64,000 nt of DNA from an uncultured SAR86 cluster bacterium (GTDB lineage Bacteria > Pseudomonadota > Gammaproteobacteria > Magnimaribacterales > Magnimaribacteraceae). The DNA is taken from the NCBI GenBank assembly GCA_902532015.1, contig CACAGI010000002.1:62001-126000 (forward strand), read 5' to 3'. This document shows positions 40,737 through 49,485 of the stretch, piece after piece. Position 1 is the stretch's first letter. Each line of letters begins with the position of its first letter. The translations under genes were made by a program, and so were the position numbers. The notes under the pieces are model-generated. The model saw nothing but the letters and a program-made list of their open reading frames with translations, ran no database searches and was not told the DNA's origin.

Positions 40737-42557
40737 TTACGAAGCAGCTACAGAAGGAGTCCCCGAAATATGAGCAATTATCTTATTTGTTATAAATGAG
40801 GCAGTAATGGGCTGACCGTCAAAGCATAAAATTGAAACTAATTTATCGGGAATTATACCTCCCTCGGCCATTAAAAGAGTTCTCATTTGTCCATCTCTAT
40901 TCTGCTCCACAATAAATAGAAGATCGTGATCTTCAATAAATTCCCAGACTTCCAAGTTAAATGGAAAGGATCTAATTCTCATCGCATCCACATCGATATT
41001 ATTGTCCTCAAGACCATCCAAGGCCTCCTGCATGGAGCAGTCAGTGCTTCCAAAATAAATAACACCAATGGAACTAGTACTTTCTTCTTGATTAAAAACA
41101 GGCTTGGGAACGGTAGAAGAAGCAGTCTGGAATTTTTTAGTAAGTCTAGAAAGTACTTCAGCATTTTTAACCCCATCTTCAGTATACCTGGCGTATTCAT
41201 CATGAGACGTACCTCTTGTAAAATAGGCTCCTTTTTGAGGGTGAGTACCAGGATACGTTCTATAAGGCACACCATCACCATCAACATCTAAATATCTACC
41301 AAATTCTTCTATTTCATCTAAATCTTCTTTAGATAGAACTTTTCCTCGATCGTATTCTTTAGCATCATCCCATTCAAACTCTTTTGAAGACCAATCATTC
41401 ATTCCTAAATCTAAATCCAGAAGAACAATCACTGGAGTTTGATATCTTTCAGCTAAATCAAAAGCTTCTACAGCAAACTCAAAACATTCCTTAGGATCAG
41501 ATGGAATTAGCATTATATGTTTTGTATCTCCATGAGAAGCATAGGCACAACTTAGAAGATCCGATTGTTGCGTCCTTGTAGGCATTCCTGTTGATGGTCC
41601 ACCTCTTTGAACATTGAATAAAACCGCTGGTACTTCAGCAAAATAAGCTAAACCTATGAATTCGCTCATTAATGACACACCTGGACCGCTAGTAGCTGTA
41701 AAAGCTCTTGCTCCATTCCAGTTAGCTCCAATTGTCATTCCCATGGCAGCAAGTTCATCTTCAGCTTGAATAAAAGCATATTTATTTTTATCTGTCCCTA
41801 TTTCAACCCTTAACTTTTCACTATATTTATCAAATGACTCTGCTAAAGACGTTGATGGTGTAATTGGGTACCAGGCACAAACAGTAGCTCCGCCATAAAC
41901 GCATCCTAAACCAGCAGCATCATTGCCGCTTGTAAGTATTAAACCATCTGTTTTATTAGATTTATTAACTTTAATTTGACATAGATCTTTAAAGTTATCT
42001 TCTGCATATTTATACCCTATCTCCAAAGCTTTTACATTCGGCTCTATGAGTTTCTCTTTACCTTTAAATTGTTCTTCTATAAGAGATACATAAATCTCTT
42101 TATTCATCTCAAGGATTGATGCTAAGAGGCCTACATATCCAAGATTTTTAAATAATAATCTTTGTTTTGGATTGCTAAATTCCTGAACACATAACTTTGT
42201 AAGTGGTATTTCTAGAATATTGATATCGTCTCTTCCAAAGTCCCTGCTCCATGAAGAGTCATAGATCAAGTAGCCCCCTTCTTTCAATTCGTTTACATCT
42301 TGTCCATAAGATTGTGGATTCATAGCGACAGCTATATCTATTCCTTCTCTTCTTCCTAGGTATCCTTTTTCATTTACTCTCACTTCAAACCATGTTGGCA
42401 GTCCTTGAATATTAGAAGGAAATATATTCTTTGGGCTTACTGGTATTCCAGATCGAAACACTCCTTTTGCGAACATTTGATTTGCGCTTGCAGATCCGGA
42501 TCCATTTACATTCGCAAACTTTATTACAAAATCATTAATAGATGATATTTGCTTCAC
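40737..42557 (-). CDS. korA: 2-oxoacid:ferredoxin oxidoreductase, fused gamma-alpha subunit (KorA-like); GTG start proposed (listed ORF extends to 42638)
   Basis: N-terminal gamma domain (VKFANVNGSGSASANQM-like) and alpha domain (LTSGNDAAGLGCVYGGATVCAWYPITPSTSLAE, GPGVSLMSEFIGLAYFAEVPAVLFNVQRGGPSTGMPTRTQQSDL). Confidence 0.9.
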   Translation of the reverse strand: MKQISSINDFVIKFANVNGSGSASANQMFAKGVFRSGIPVSPKNIFPSNIQGLPTWFEVRVNEKGYLGRREGIDIAVAMNPQSYGQDVNELKEGGYLIYDSSWSRDFGRDDINILEIPLTKLCVQEFSNPKQRLLFKNLGYVGLLASILEMNKEIYVSLIEEQFKGKEKLIEPNVKALEIGYKYAEDNFKDLCQIKVNKSNKTDGLILTSGNDAAGLGCVYGGATVCAWYPITPSTSLAESFDKYSEKLRVEIGTDKNKYAFIQAEDELAAMGMTIGANWNGARAFTATSGPGVSLMSEFIGLAYFAEVPAVLFNVQRGGPSTGMPTRTQQSDLLSCAYASHGDTKHIMLIPSDPKECFEFAVEAFDLAERYQTPVIVLLDLDLGMNDWSSKEFEWDDAKEYDRGKVLSKEDLDEIEEFGRYLDVDGDGVPYRTYPGTHPQKGAYFTRGTSHDEYARYTEDGVKNAEVLSRLTKKFQTASSTVPKPVFNQEESTSSIGVIYFGSTDCSMQEALDGLEDNNIDVDAMRIRSFPFNLEVWEFIEDHDLLFIVEQNRDGQMRTLLMAEGGIIPDKLVSILCFDGQPITASFITNKIIAHISGTPSVAAS

Positions 42558-44566
42558 GAGTATACCTTTGCTTCTTGATAAAGAAAATTCTGCATATCCC
42601 ATGCACCTGTAGGACATCTTTCTGCGCAAAGTCCGCAATGAAGGCAGACATCTTCATCTTTAACCATAACTCTAGAAGTTTGCTCTAATTTTTTCGAGAC
42701 TAAGATTTCCTGATTGACATTTATTGCAGGTATTCTGAGGCTGTTTCGTAGGTTTTCTTCTGAGTCATTTACCACAAAATTTATACAATCGGTGGGGCAT
42801 ATATCTACACAAGCATCACACTCAATGCACAAATCCTCAGCAAATACAGTCTGCACATCACAATTTAGACATCTTTGCGCCTCTTCTAGCGCCATTTGCT
42901 CATCAAAACCTAGTTCAACTTCCATCTTGAGATCTTTTAAAGATTCTTTCTGATCAGCATGTGGTACTAAAAATCTTCTTGCTTGTGAAATATCATTATC
43001 GTAAGACCATTCATGAACTCCCATTTTTTGGCTTACTAGAGTAGTAGACGGTTCCGGTCTTTCATATAAGTCTTCATTTTTGCAAAATTTATCTATTGAA
43101 ATAGCTGCTTGATGTCCATGAGCTGCTGCCCAAATAATATTTTCTGGCCCCCATGCGGCATCTCCTCCAAAGAAGATTTTAGGATTCGTAGACTGGAATG
43201 TTACCTTATCAACTATAGGCATATCCCATTCTCCAAATTCTATACCGCAATCTCTTTCAATCCATTCAAACGCATTATCCTGACCAATAGCAACTAACAC
43301 ATCATCACATTCAAAAATAACAGGATCTTCTCCAGTTGGAACTAATGACCTTTTTCCATTTTCATCAAACACTGCTTCAACTTTTTCAAATTCCATTCCA
43401 ACTAACTTCTGATCCCTGATAATAAATTTTTTTGGAACATGATTATCATGTATAGGTATTCCTTCTCCCATTGCATCTTCAATTTCCCATTCAGAAGCCT
43501 TCATTTGATCAAAGGGGCTTCTGACAGTAACTTTAACTTCTTCAGCGCCTAGTCTTATAGATGTTCGACAGCAATCCATGGCAGTATTACCTCCACCAAG
43601 TACTATAACTTTCTTTCCAATAGACTTCGTATGTTCGAATGCAATACTTGTAAGCCAATCTATGCCAATGTGAATATTATTTTTAGCTTCTTCTCTTCCT
43701 TCAATCCTTATATCTCTACCTTTAGGAGCGCCTGTTCCAACAAAAATAGCATCAAAGTCCTCTTCTAAGAGCTCCTTCATGCTAGTAATTTCTGAGTTAA
43801 ATATTGTTTTGATTCCTAAATTTAATACTTGGTTTACTTCTTCATCTAAAACTTCTTCAGGCAATCTAAAAGAGGGAATATTTGTTCTCATGAGACCACC
43901 GGCTTTTCCATCTCTTTCGAATAGCGTGCATTCGTAACCCATCATTGCTAAATCTCTAGCTACAGTTAAAGATGCAGGCCCACCTCCAATAAGTGCAACT
44001 TTTTTTCCATTACTTGCCTCAATATTTGGTATTAGATTCGCTATATCATCTTTGTAGTCATAGGTAACTCTTTTTAATCTACATATAGCTACTGCCTTCT
44101 CATGTGTTCTTGTTCTTCTGCAAGCAGGTTCGCATGGACGGTCGCATGTTCTACCTAAAATCCCTGGAAATACGTTTGATTCCCAATTCAGCATATAAGC
44201 TTCGTTATAGTTTCCTTGAGCAATCTGTCTTATATATTCAGGTACAGGCGTGTGAGCAGGGCAAGCATGTTGGCAATCTACTACTTTGTGATAGTACTGT
44301 GGATTGGATGTATCTGTAGGGGGAACAAATTCTTTAACCTTAGGAATAATTTGCTGATTCTCTTCTAAGCCCTTTGCCCTATTTATTTTATTCCTAAGTT
44401 GATCTACTACTTCCCACCTCAGTTCTTGAGCTATTTTTAAATCATGGGTTTGAAGTGATTTTCTAAGGTCATAACCTAATTCATCTCTAAGGCCTTTAGG
44501 TACAGCTAACTTAACCCACCAAGTATTGTACCTTTTAAAAAGGTACCTAGTGTCCATATTGCTCAT
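42554..44566 (-). CDS. GltD-like FAD-dependent oxidoreductase with ferredoxin domains and an N-terminal recombinase-like (DUF6538-like) extension
   Basis: CQHACPAHTPVPEYI, GGGPASLTVARDLAMMGYECTLFE, CIECDACVDICPTDC, CLHCGLCAERCPTGAW; N-terminus TRYLFKRYNTWWVKLAVPKGLRDELGYDLRKSLQTHDLKIAQELRWE. Confidence 0.88.
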   Translation of the reverse strand: MSNMDTRYLFKRYNTWWVKLAVPKGLRDELGYDLRKSLQTHDLKIAQELRWEVVDQLRNKINRAKGLEENQQIIPKVKEFVPPTDTSNPQYYHKVVDCQHACPAHTPVPEYIRQIAQGNYNEAYMLNWESNVFPGILGRTCDRPCEPACRRTRTHEKAVAICRLKRVTYDYKDDIANLIPNIEASNGKKVALIGGGPASLTVARDLAMMGYECTLFERDGKAGGLMRTNIPSFRLPEEVLDEEVNQVLNLGIKTIFNSEITSMKELLEEDFDAIFVGTGAPKGRDIRIEGREEAKNNIHIGIDWLTSIAFEHTKSIGKKVIVLGGGNTAMDCCRTSIRLGAEEVKVTVRSPFDQMKASEWEIEDAMGEGIPIHDNHVPKKFIIRDQKLVGMEFEKVEAVFDENGKRSLVPTGEDPVIFECDDVLVAIGQDNAFEWIERDCGIEFGEWDMPIVDKVTFQSTNPKIFFGGDAAWGPENIIWAAAHGHQAAISIDKFCKNEDLYERPEPSTTLVSQKMGVHEWSYDNDISQARRFLVPHADQKESLKDLKMEVELGFDEQMALEEAQRCLNCDVQTVFAEDLCIECDACVDICPTDCINFVVNDSEENLRNSLRIPAINVNQEILVSKKLEQTSRVMVKDEDVCLHCGLCAERCPTGAWDMQNFLYQEAKVYS

Positions 44567-44678
44567 AGCTTAAAGGTTATTTTCATAATTTTGGCATAGA
44601 TATGGTACATAAAAATTACTTATTTACTAGTATTTTCATCAAAAATTATAAAAACTTTAAAATTTATGAATTTATGAG

Positions 44679-44692
44679 AGGTACATGTACCT
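44679..44692. repeat. 14-bp perfect palindrome AGGTACATGTACCT in the divergent intergenic region
   Basis: Read directly; self-reverse-complementary. Confidence 0.9.
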
Positions 44693-44714
44693 GTTATAAC
44701 CCTTTCTGGTTTTA

Positions 44715-44748
44715 ATATTGTTGACAAATTTTGTCAGGAATCTATAAT
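44715..44748 (+). promoter_or_regulatory. iscR promoter with overlapping Type-1-like IscR operator
   Basis: TTGACA (44721-44726)-N16-TATAAT (44743-44748); ATATTGTTGACAAATTTTGTCAGGAAT resembles the E. coli iscR operator. Confidence 0.8.
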
Positions 44749-44779
44749 AATGTTCTGCGCACAATTTATTATAAAAATA

Positions 44780-45229
44780 ATGAATTTAACTACTAGAGGG
44801 AAATATGCGGTTACGGCCGCTTTAGATTTAGCATTGAATGAGAAGAAAACTTCTTTTTCTAAGCTTTCTGATGTTGCAGAAAGGCAATCAATACCTGCAC
44901 CTTACCTTGAACAAATTTTTAATTACCTTAGAAGAGCTGACATATTAATTGCATCTAGAGGTCCTAAGGGCGGGTTTAAGTTGTCAAGGTCTAGCGAAGA
45001 TATAATGATCGGAGAAATTATTAATGCCGTAGAAAAAAGAATGGATGCTACTCAATGCCTTGGAGAAGGGACATGCAGAGCAGGTTCAAAATGTATGGCA
45101 CATAACTTATGGTCAGAATTAAACGACAATATAAATAACTTTTTAATGAATAAATCTCTAAAAGAAGTTTTAAATTCTAGATTGAATGATTCAGAAGGAA
45201 ATAAAATTTCTTTAATAGCAACAGGATAA
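44780..45229 (+). CDS. iscR: Rrf2-family Fe-S regulator IscR (listed ORF start at 44750 is too early)
   Basis: [19 protein letters not shown]; cluster ligands [16 protein letters not shown]. Confidence 0.96.
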   Translation: MNLTTRGKYAVTAALDLALNEKKTSFSKLSDVAERQSIPAPYLEQIFNYLRRADILIASRGPKGGFKLSRSSEDIMIGEIINAVEKRMDATQCLGEGTCRAGSKCMAHNLWSELNDNINNFLMNKSLKEVLNSRLNDSEGNKISLIATG

Positions 45230-45230
45230 A

Positions 45231-46445
45231 ATGCAACTACCAATATATTTAGATTATGCTTCAACAACTCCAGTAGATCCAAGAGTTGTAAAAGAAATGC
45301 AAGATTGTTTATCTATGGATGGAAACTTTGGTAATCCAGCCTCTAGATCACATGCTTTTGGTTGGAAAGCTGAAGAAGCTACTGAGCAGGCCAGACAACA
45401 TGTTGCTGATTTAGTTAATTGTGATCCTAGAGAAATTGTTTGGACTTCTGGAGCAACAGAATCAGATAACCTTGCAATAAAAGGCTCTGCTAGATTCAAT
45501 AAGTCTAAGGGGAACCATATAATCACTTCCAAAATTGAACACAAAGCCGTATTAGATAGCTGCAGGCAGCTTGAAACAGAAGGTTTTGAAGTAACCTACC
45601 TTGATCCAACTGACAAAGGGATAATTACTCCGGAGATGGTGTCAGATGCAATAACAGATGAAACGATTTTGGTTTCATTAATGCACTTAAATAATGAAAT
45701 TGGAGTTATTAACGATATTGAATCTATTGGAAAAATAACTAGAGAGAAATCAATCATATTTCATGTGGATGCTGCACAAAGCACTGGAAAGCTCCCTATA
45801 GATTTAGCATCCCTTAATGTAGATTTAATGTCTTTTTCTGCACATAAGACTTATGGCCCTAAGGGAATAGGTGCCTTGTACGCAAGCCGAAAACCAAGAG
45901 TAAGATTAAAAGCACAGATACATGGTGGTGGACATGAAAGAGGCATGAGGTCTGGTACTTTAGCTACACATCAGATTGTAGGAATGGGTGAGGCCTTTAG
46001 AATAGCTAAAAGTGATATGGATTCTGATATTAAAAAAATCCACGCTCTAAGAGTTAAGCTCTGGGATGGCTTGAAGGATATGGAAGAAGTATATCTAAAT
46101 GGAGATGAAAAACTTAGAGCAGCAGGGTTTTTAAATGTAAGTTTTAATTATGTAGAAGGTGAATCTTTAATTATGGCATTAAAAGATATCGCCGTCTCTT
46201 CAGGCTCTGCTTGTACATCTGCAAGTTTAGAGCCTTCTTATGTGCTTAGAGCTTTAGGTTTAAAAGATGAACTGGCTCATAGCTCTATAAGGTTTGGTAT
46301 AGGTCGTTTCACAACCGAAGAAGAGGTAGAATATACAATTGACTTAGTTAAGGATTCAGTTGAAAAACTAAGAAAACTCTCTCCTTTATGGGATATGTAT
46401 AAGGATGGAGTGGATCTAGATTCTGTGGAGTGGATGGCAACGTAG
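45231..46445 (+). CDS. iscS: Cysteine desulfurase IscS
   Basis: [53 protein letters not shown]. Confidence 0.98.
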   Translation: MQLPIYLDYASTTPVDPRVVKEMQDCLSMDGNFGNPASRSHAFGWKAEEATEQARQHVADLVNCDPREIVWTSGATESDNLAIKGSARFNKSKGNHIITSKIEHKAVLDSCRQLETEGFEVTYLDPTDKGIITPEMVSDAITDETILVSLMHLNNEIGVINDIESIGKITREKSIIFHVDAAQSTGKLPIDLASLNVDLMSFSAHKTYGPKGIGALYASRKPRVRLKAQIHGGGHERGMRSGTLATHQIVGMGEAFRIAKSDMDSDIKKIHALRVKLWDGLKDMEEVYLNGDEKLRAAGFLNVSFNYVEGESLIMALKDIAVSSGSACTSASLEPSYVLRALGLKDELAHSSIRFGIGRFTTEEEVEYTIDLVKDSVEKLRKLSPLWDMYKDGVDLDSVEWMAT

Positions 46446-46463
46446 CTTATTTGAGAGGGAAAT

Positions 46464-46868
46464 ATGGCATATAGTAAAAAAGTAATAGATAAATTTGAAA
46501 GTACATTAAATGAACCAGAAAAGAATAGTGTTGGTAGGTGGAATCCTTCAGATACTGACATTGGTACAGGAATGGTTGGAGCTCCTGCATGCGGAGATGT
46601 AATGAGATTGCAGATTAAGTGTAAACCTAAAAATAACAGTCATGTTATCAGTGATGTTAAGTTTAAGACCTATGGCTGTGGCTCTGCAATTGCATCTTCG
46701 AGTGAACTGGTTGATATGCTTGTAGGAAAGACTCTGGAAGAGGCAAGAGAAATCAAAAATAAAGATATTGCTAATGCGTTAGATTTGCCTCCTATCAAGA
46801 TCCATTGCTCAGTTTTAGCTGAAGATAGTATTCATAAAGCAATAGAGGATTACGAATCAAAGTTATAA
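46464..46868 (+). CDS. iscU: Fe-S scaffold protein IscU
   Basis: GMVGAPACGDVMRLQI, KTYGCGSAIASSS, LPPIKIHCSVLAEDSI. Confidence 0.97.
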   Translation: MAYSKKVIDKFESTLNEPEKNSVGRWNPSDTDIGTGMVGAPACGDVMRLQIKCKPKNNSHVISDVKFKTYGCGSAIASSSELVDMLVGKTLEEAREIKNKDIANALDLPPIKIHCSVLAEDSIHKAIEDYESKL

Positions 46869-46872
46869 AGAA

Positions 46873-47235
46873 ATGAGTAGTTCTTCACCAGAATCTTTTG
46901 ATCCGAATAGCTTTTCGTTAACTGATTCGGCTGTCAATCACTTTTCAAATAGTCTCGCAAATAAAAATTTTTTAGGAGTAAGATTTTCTGTACTTGAGGC
47001 TTCCGGTTGTTCTGGCTACACCTACGAATTAGATTATGTAAATGAGGAAGGCCCAGAAGATATTATTTTTCAATTTGAAAATGTTTCAGTCTACATAGAC
47101 AAAAATTCATTCAATTTCCTAAAAGGAACTAAGATAGATTTTTCAATTGATGGAGCAAATGAAGGTTTAAAATTTCTAAACCCTAATGTGAAGGCGGTTT
47201 GTGGCTGCGGTGAGAGTTTCGAAGTAGACATATAA
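46873..47235 (+). CDS. iscA: A-type Fe-S carrier (IscA)
   Basis: SGCSGYTYELDYV and C-terminal CGCGESF. Confidence 0.92.
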   Translation: MSSSSPESFDPNSFSLTDSAVNHFSNSLANKNFLGVRFSVLEASGCSGYTYELDYVNEEGPEDIIFQFENVSVYIDKNSFNFLKGTKIDFSIDGANEGLKFLNPNVKAVCGCGESFEVDI

Positions 47236-47246
47236 CCCTATCCTAA

Positions 47247-47585
47247 ATGACTGTAATCAAAGTTAAGCCTCATAAGGAGCTTTGTCCAGATGGAGCAGTG
47301 CTTGAAGCTGATCCTGGACAAACTTTAGCAGAAGTATTGTTAGACAATGATGTAAAGATAGAACATGCATGTGAATTATCTTGCGCTTGTACAACATGCC
47401 ACGTAATAGTTCGAAAGGGATTTGAGTCTTTAGATTACGCTAGTGATGAAGAAGAAGATATGCTTGATAAAGCATGGGGATTAGAGTCTGAATCCAGACT
47501 AAGTTGTCAAGTTTTGGTAGACGAAGAAGAACTGGAGATAGAATTACCCAAATATACAATCAATATGGTTTCGGAGGATCACTAA
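47247..47585 (+). CDS. fdx: 2Fe-2S ferredoxin of ISC system
   Basis: CELSCACTTCHVIVRKGFESL, isc position. Confidence 0.95.
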   Translation: MTVIKVKPHKELCPDGAVLEADPGQTLAEVLLDNDVKIEHACELSCACTTCHVIVRKGFESLDYASDEEEDMLDKAWGLESESRLSCQVLVDEEELEIELPKYTINMVSEDH

Positions 47586-47586
47586 T

Positions 47587-47781
47587 ATGCTTTGGACTGA
47601 TATCAATGAAATAGCAATTGAGTTATATGAAAAACATCCTGATATAGACCCTCGGTATATTTTATTTACTGATCTACATAAATTTGTTTTAAGTCTTGAA
47701 GATTTCGATGATGATCCGGGTAATAGTAATGAAAAAATCTTAGAGGCAATTCAAATGAGCTGGATAGAAGAGATAGATTAA
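47587..47781 (+). CDS. iscX: IscX
   Basis: LWTDINEIAIELYEKHPDIDPRYILFTDLHKFVLSLEDFDDDP. Confidence 0.95.
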   Translation: MLWTDINEIAIELYEKHPDIDPRYILFTDLHKFVLSLEDFDDDPGNSNEKILEAIQMSWIEEID

Positions 47782-47835
47782 CTAATAATTACTTTTATCC
47801 GTATAATGCCCACTTTTTAATATTGAAGGACAACT

Positions 47836-48243
47836 ATGGCTTTAGAAAAGACACTTTCCATCATTAAACCGGATGCAATTGCGAAAGGCTATGCTGAAGA
47901 AATTTGTAAAAGGCTTGAAAATGCAGGACTAAGAATTGTTTCGAAGAAATCACTACATTTATCAGAGGCAGAGGCGAAAGGTTTTTATATCGAACACAAA
48001 GGTAAGCCTTTTTTTCCAGATTTAATAACTTTTATGACTTCAGGACCCATTCAGGTACAAATACTTGAGGGTGAAAATGCAATTTCTAAATACAGAGAGG
48101 TGATGGGCAACACAAACCCTAAGGAAGCCAATCCAGGAACCTTAAGGGCTGACTTTGCAGATTCAATAGACGCTAACGCTGTTCATGGTTCGGACTCTGA
48201 AACATCGGCTGAAAGAGAAATAAATTATTTCTTTATTGATTAA
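47836..48243 (+). CDS. ndk: Nucleoside-diphosphate kinase
   Basis: [38 protein letters not shown]. Confidence 0.98.
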   Translation: MALEKTLSIIKPDAIAKGYAEEICKRLENAGLRIVSKKSLHLSEAEAKGFYIEHKGKPFFPDLITFMTSGPIQVQILEGENAISKYREVMGNTNPKEANPGTLRADFADSIDANAVHGSDSETSAEREINYFFID

Positions 48244-48314
48244 TTCCAGATTTAAGCCATTACTTTCGGCTTGTTAACATTAAAGAGTTAAATTTAATGC
48301 TAAAATATTTGATT

Positions 48315-48349
48315 AAGAGTCTTATCTAGGCTGATAAATACTCTTTTTC
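48315..48349 (+). terminator. Candidate intrinsic terminator downstream of ndk
   Basis: AAGAGT-c-TTATC-loop-GATAA-at-ACTCTT followed by TTTCT. Confidence 0.6.
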
Positions 48350-48369
48350 TATTATCATTAAGAATTACA

Positions 48370-49482
48370 GTGAATTTCCAAAATCAAATAAATAGAAGAA
48401 AATCTCGTCAGATTATGGTTGGTGATATTGCTGTAGGAGGTGATGCTCCGATCTCGGTACAAAGTATGACCAATACTTTAACTACGGATGTAAAAGCAAC
48501 TTTAGAACAAATTAATCAATTGAAAGATAGCGGAGCCGATATAGTTAGAGTTTCAGTCCCTGATAAAGATTCTGCTGATGCCTTTAAAAAAATAAAAAAA
48601 AGTTCAGGGGTACCTCTTGTAGCTGATATACATTTTGATTACATGATGGCTTTAGAGGCCATTAAGGGTAAAGCTGACTGCATAAGAATCAATCCTGGAA
48701 ATATCGGTAAAGAAGAAAAAATTAAAGAAGTAATTTCAGCAGCAAAAGATAACAATGTACCAATAAGAGTCGGGATCAATGCTGGCTCTTTAGAAAGAAA
48801 ACTACAACTGAAATATGGAGAACCAACACCAGATGCACTTGTAGAGTCAGCTCTAAATCATATTAATATTCTAAAAAAGTTAAATTTTGAGGATTTCAAA
48901 TTAAGTATCAAAGCTTCTGATGTTTACATGACGATAGAGAGTTATAGAAAAATATCTAAACTTATTGATCAGCCTCTACATCTGGGAATAACAGAAGCCG
49001 GTGGTTATAGGTCAGGAACTGTGAAGTCTGCGGTAGGTCTTGGCGCGCTTTTATTAGAAGGTTTGGGCGATACAATAAGAATCTCTCTTGCTTCAGACCC
49101 GGTAGATGAAGTAAAAGTTGGTTGGGATATATTAAAAAGCTTAAAAATAAGATCCAGAGGTATTAATTTTATAGCATGCCCAAGCTGCTCAAGAATGAAT
49201 TTTGATGTTATTGGCACTATGAACCAATTAGAATCTAGACTAGAAGATGTAAAAGAAGATCTGGATGTGGCTGTGATAGGTTGTTATGTGAACGGTCCTG
49301 GAGAATCCAAACATACGTCTATAGGCGTTACCGGAGGTTCACCTAAGAATTTAATTTATATTGATGGAAAGCCTGATCATAAAGTAAATAGCGATAAACT
49401 TGCAGATCACTTGGAAGGTCTAATAAGGGATAAGATAGAAAAGATAAAGGACCAAGAAAATAATCTAATTTTGAAAAGTTAA
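48370..49482 (+). CDS. ispG: 4-hydroxy-3-methylbut-2-en-1-yl diphosphate synthase
   Basis: [54 protein letters not shown]. Confidence 0.97.
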   Translation: MNFQNQINRRKSRQIMVGDIAVGGDAPISVQSMTNTLTTDVKATLEQINQLKDSGADIVRVSVPDKDSADAFKKIKKSSGVPLVADIHFDYMMALEAIKGKADCIRINPGNIGKEEKIKEVISAAKDNNVPIRVGINAGSLERKLQLKYGEPTPDALVESALNHINILKKLNFEDFKLSIKASDVYMTIESYRKISKLIDQPLHLGITEAGGYRSGTVKSAVGLGALLLEGLGDTIRISLASDPVDEVKVGWDILKSLKIRSRGINFIACPSCSRMNFDVIGTMNQLESRLEDVKEDLDVAVIGCYVNGPGESKHTSIGVTGGSPKNLIYIDGKPDHKVNSDKLADHLEGLIRDKIEKIKDQENNLILKS

Positions 49483-49485
49483 GTC

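Noticed and set aside
40926-41291. Plus-strand ORF (121 aa) and second minus-strand frame ORF (40979-41287) inside korA
   Set aside because: They overlap the conserved korA coding sequence; alternate-frame artefacts.
44327-44566. Integrated mobile element or intact integrase gene at the recombinase-like N-terminus
   Set aside because: No catalytic recombinase domain, no att-like direct repeats and no other mobile genes seen; treated as a domain fusion only.
44750-44779. ORF-track start of iscR (MFCAQFIIKI-)
   Set aside because: It starts two bases after the TATAAT element; IscR homology begins at the ATG at 44780.
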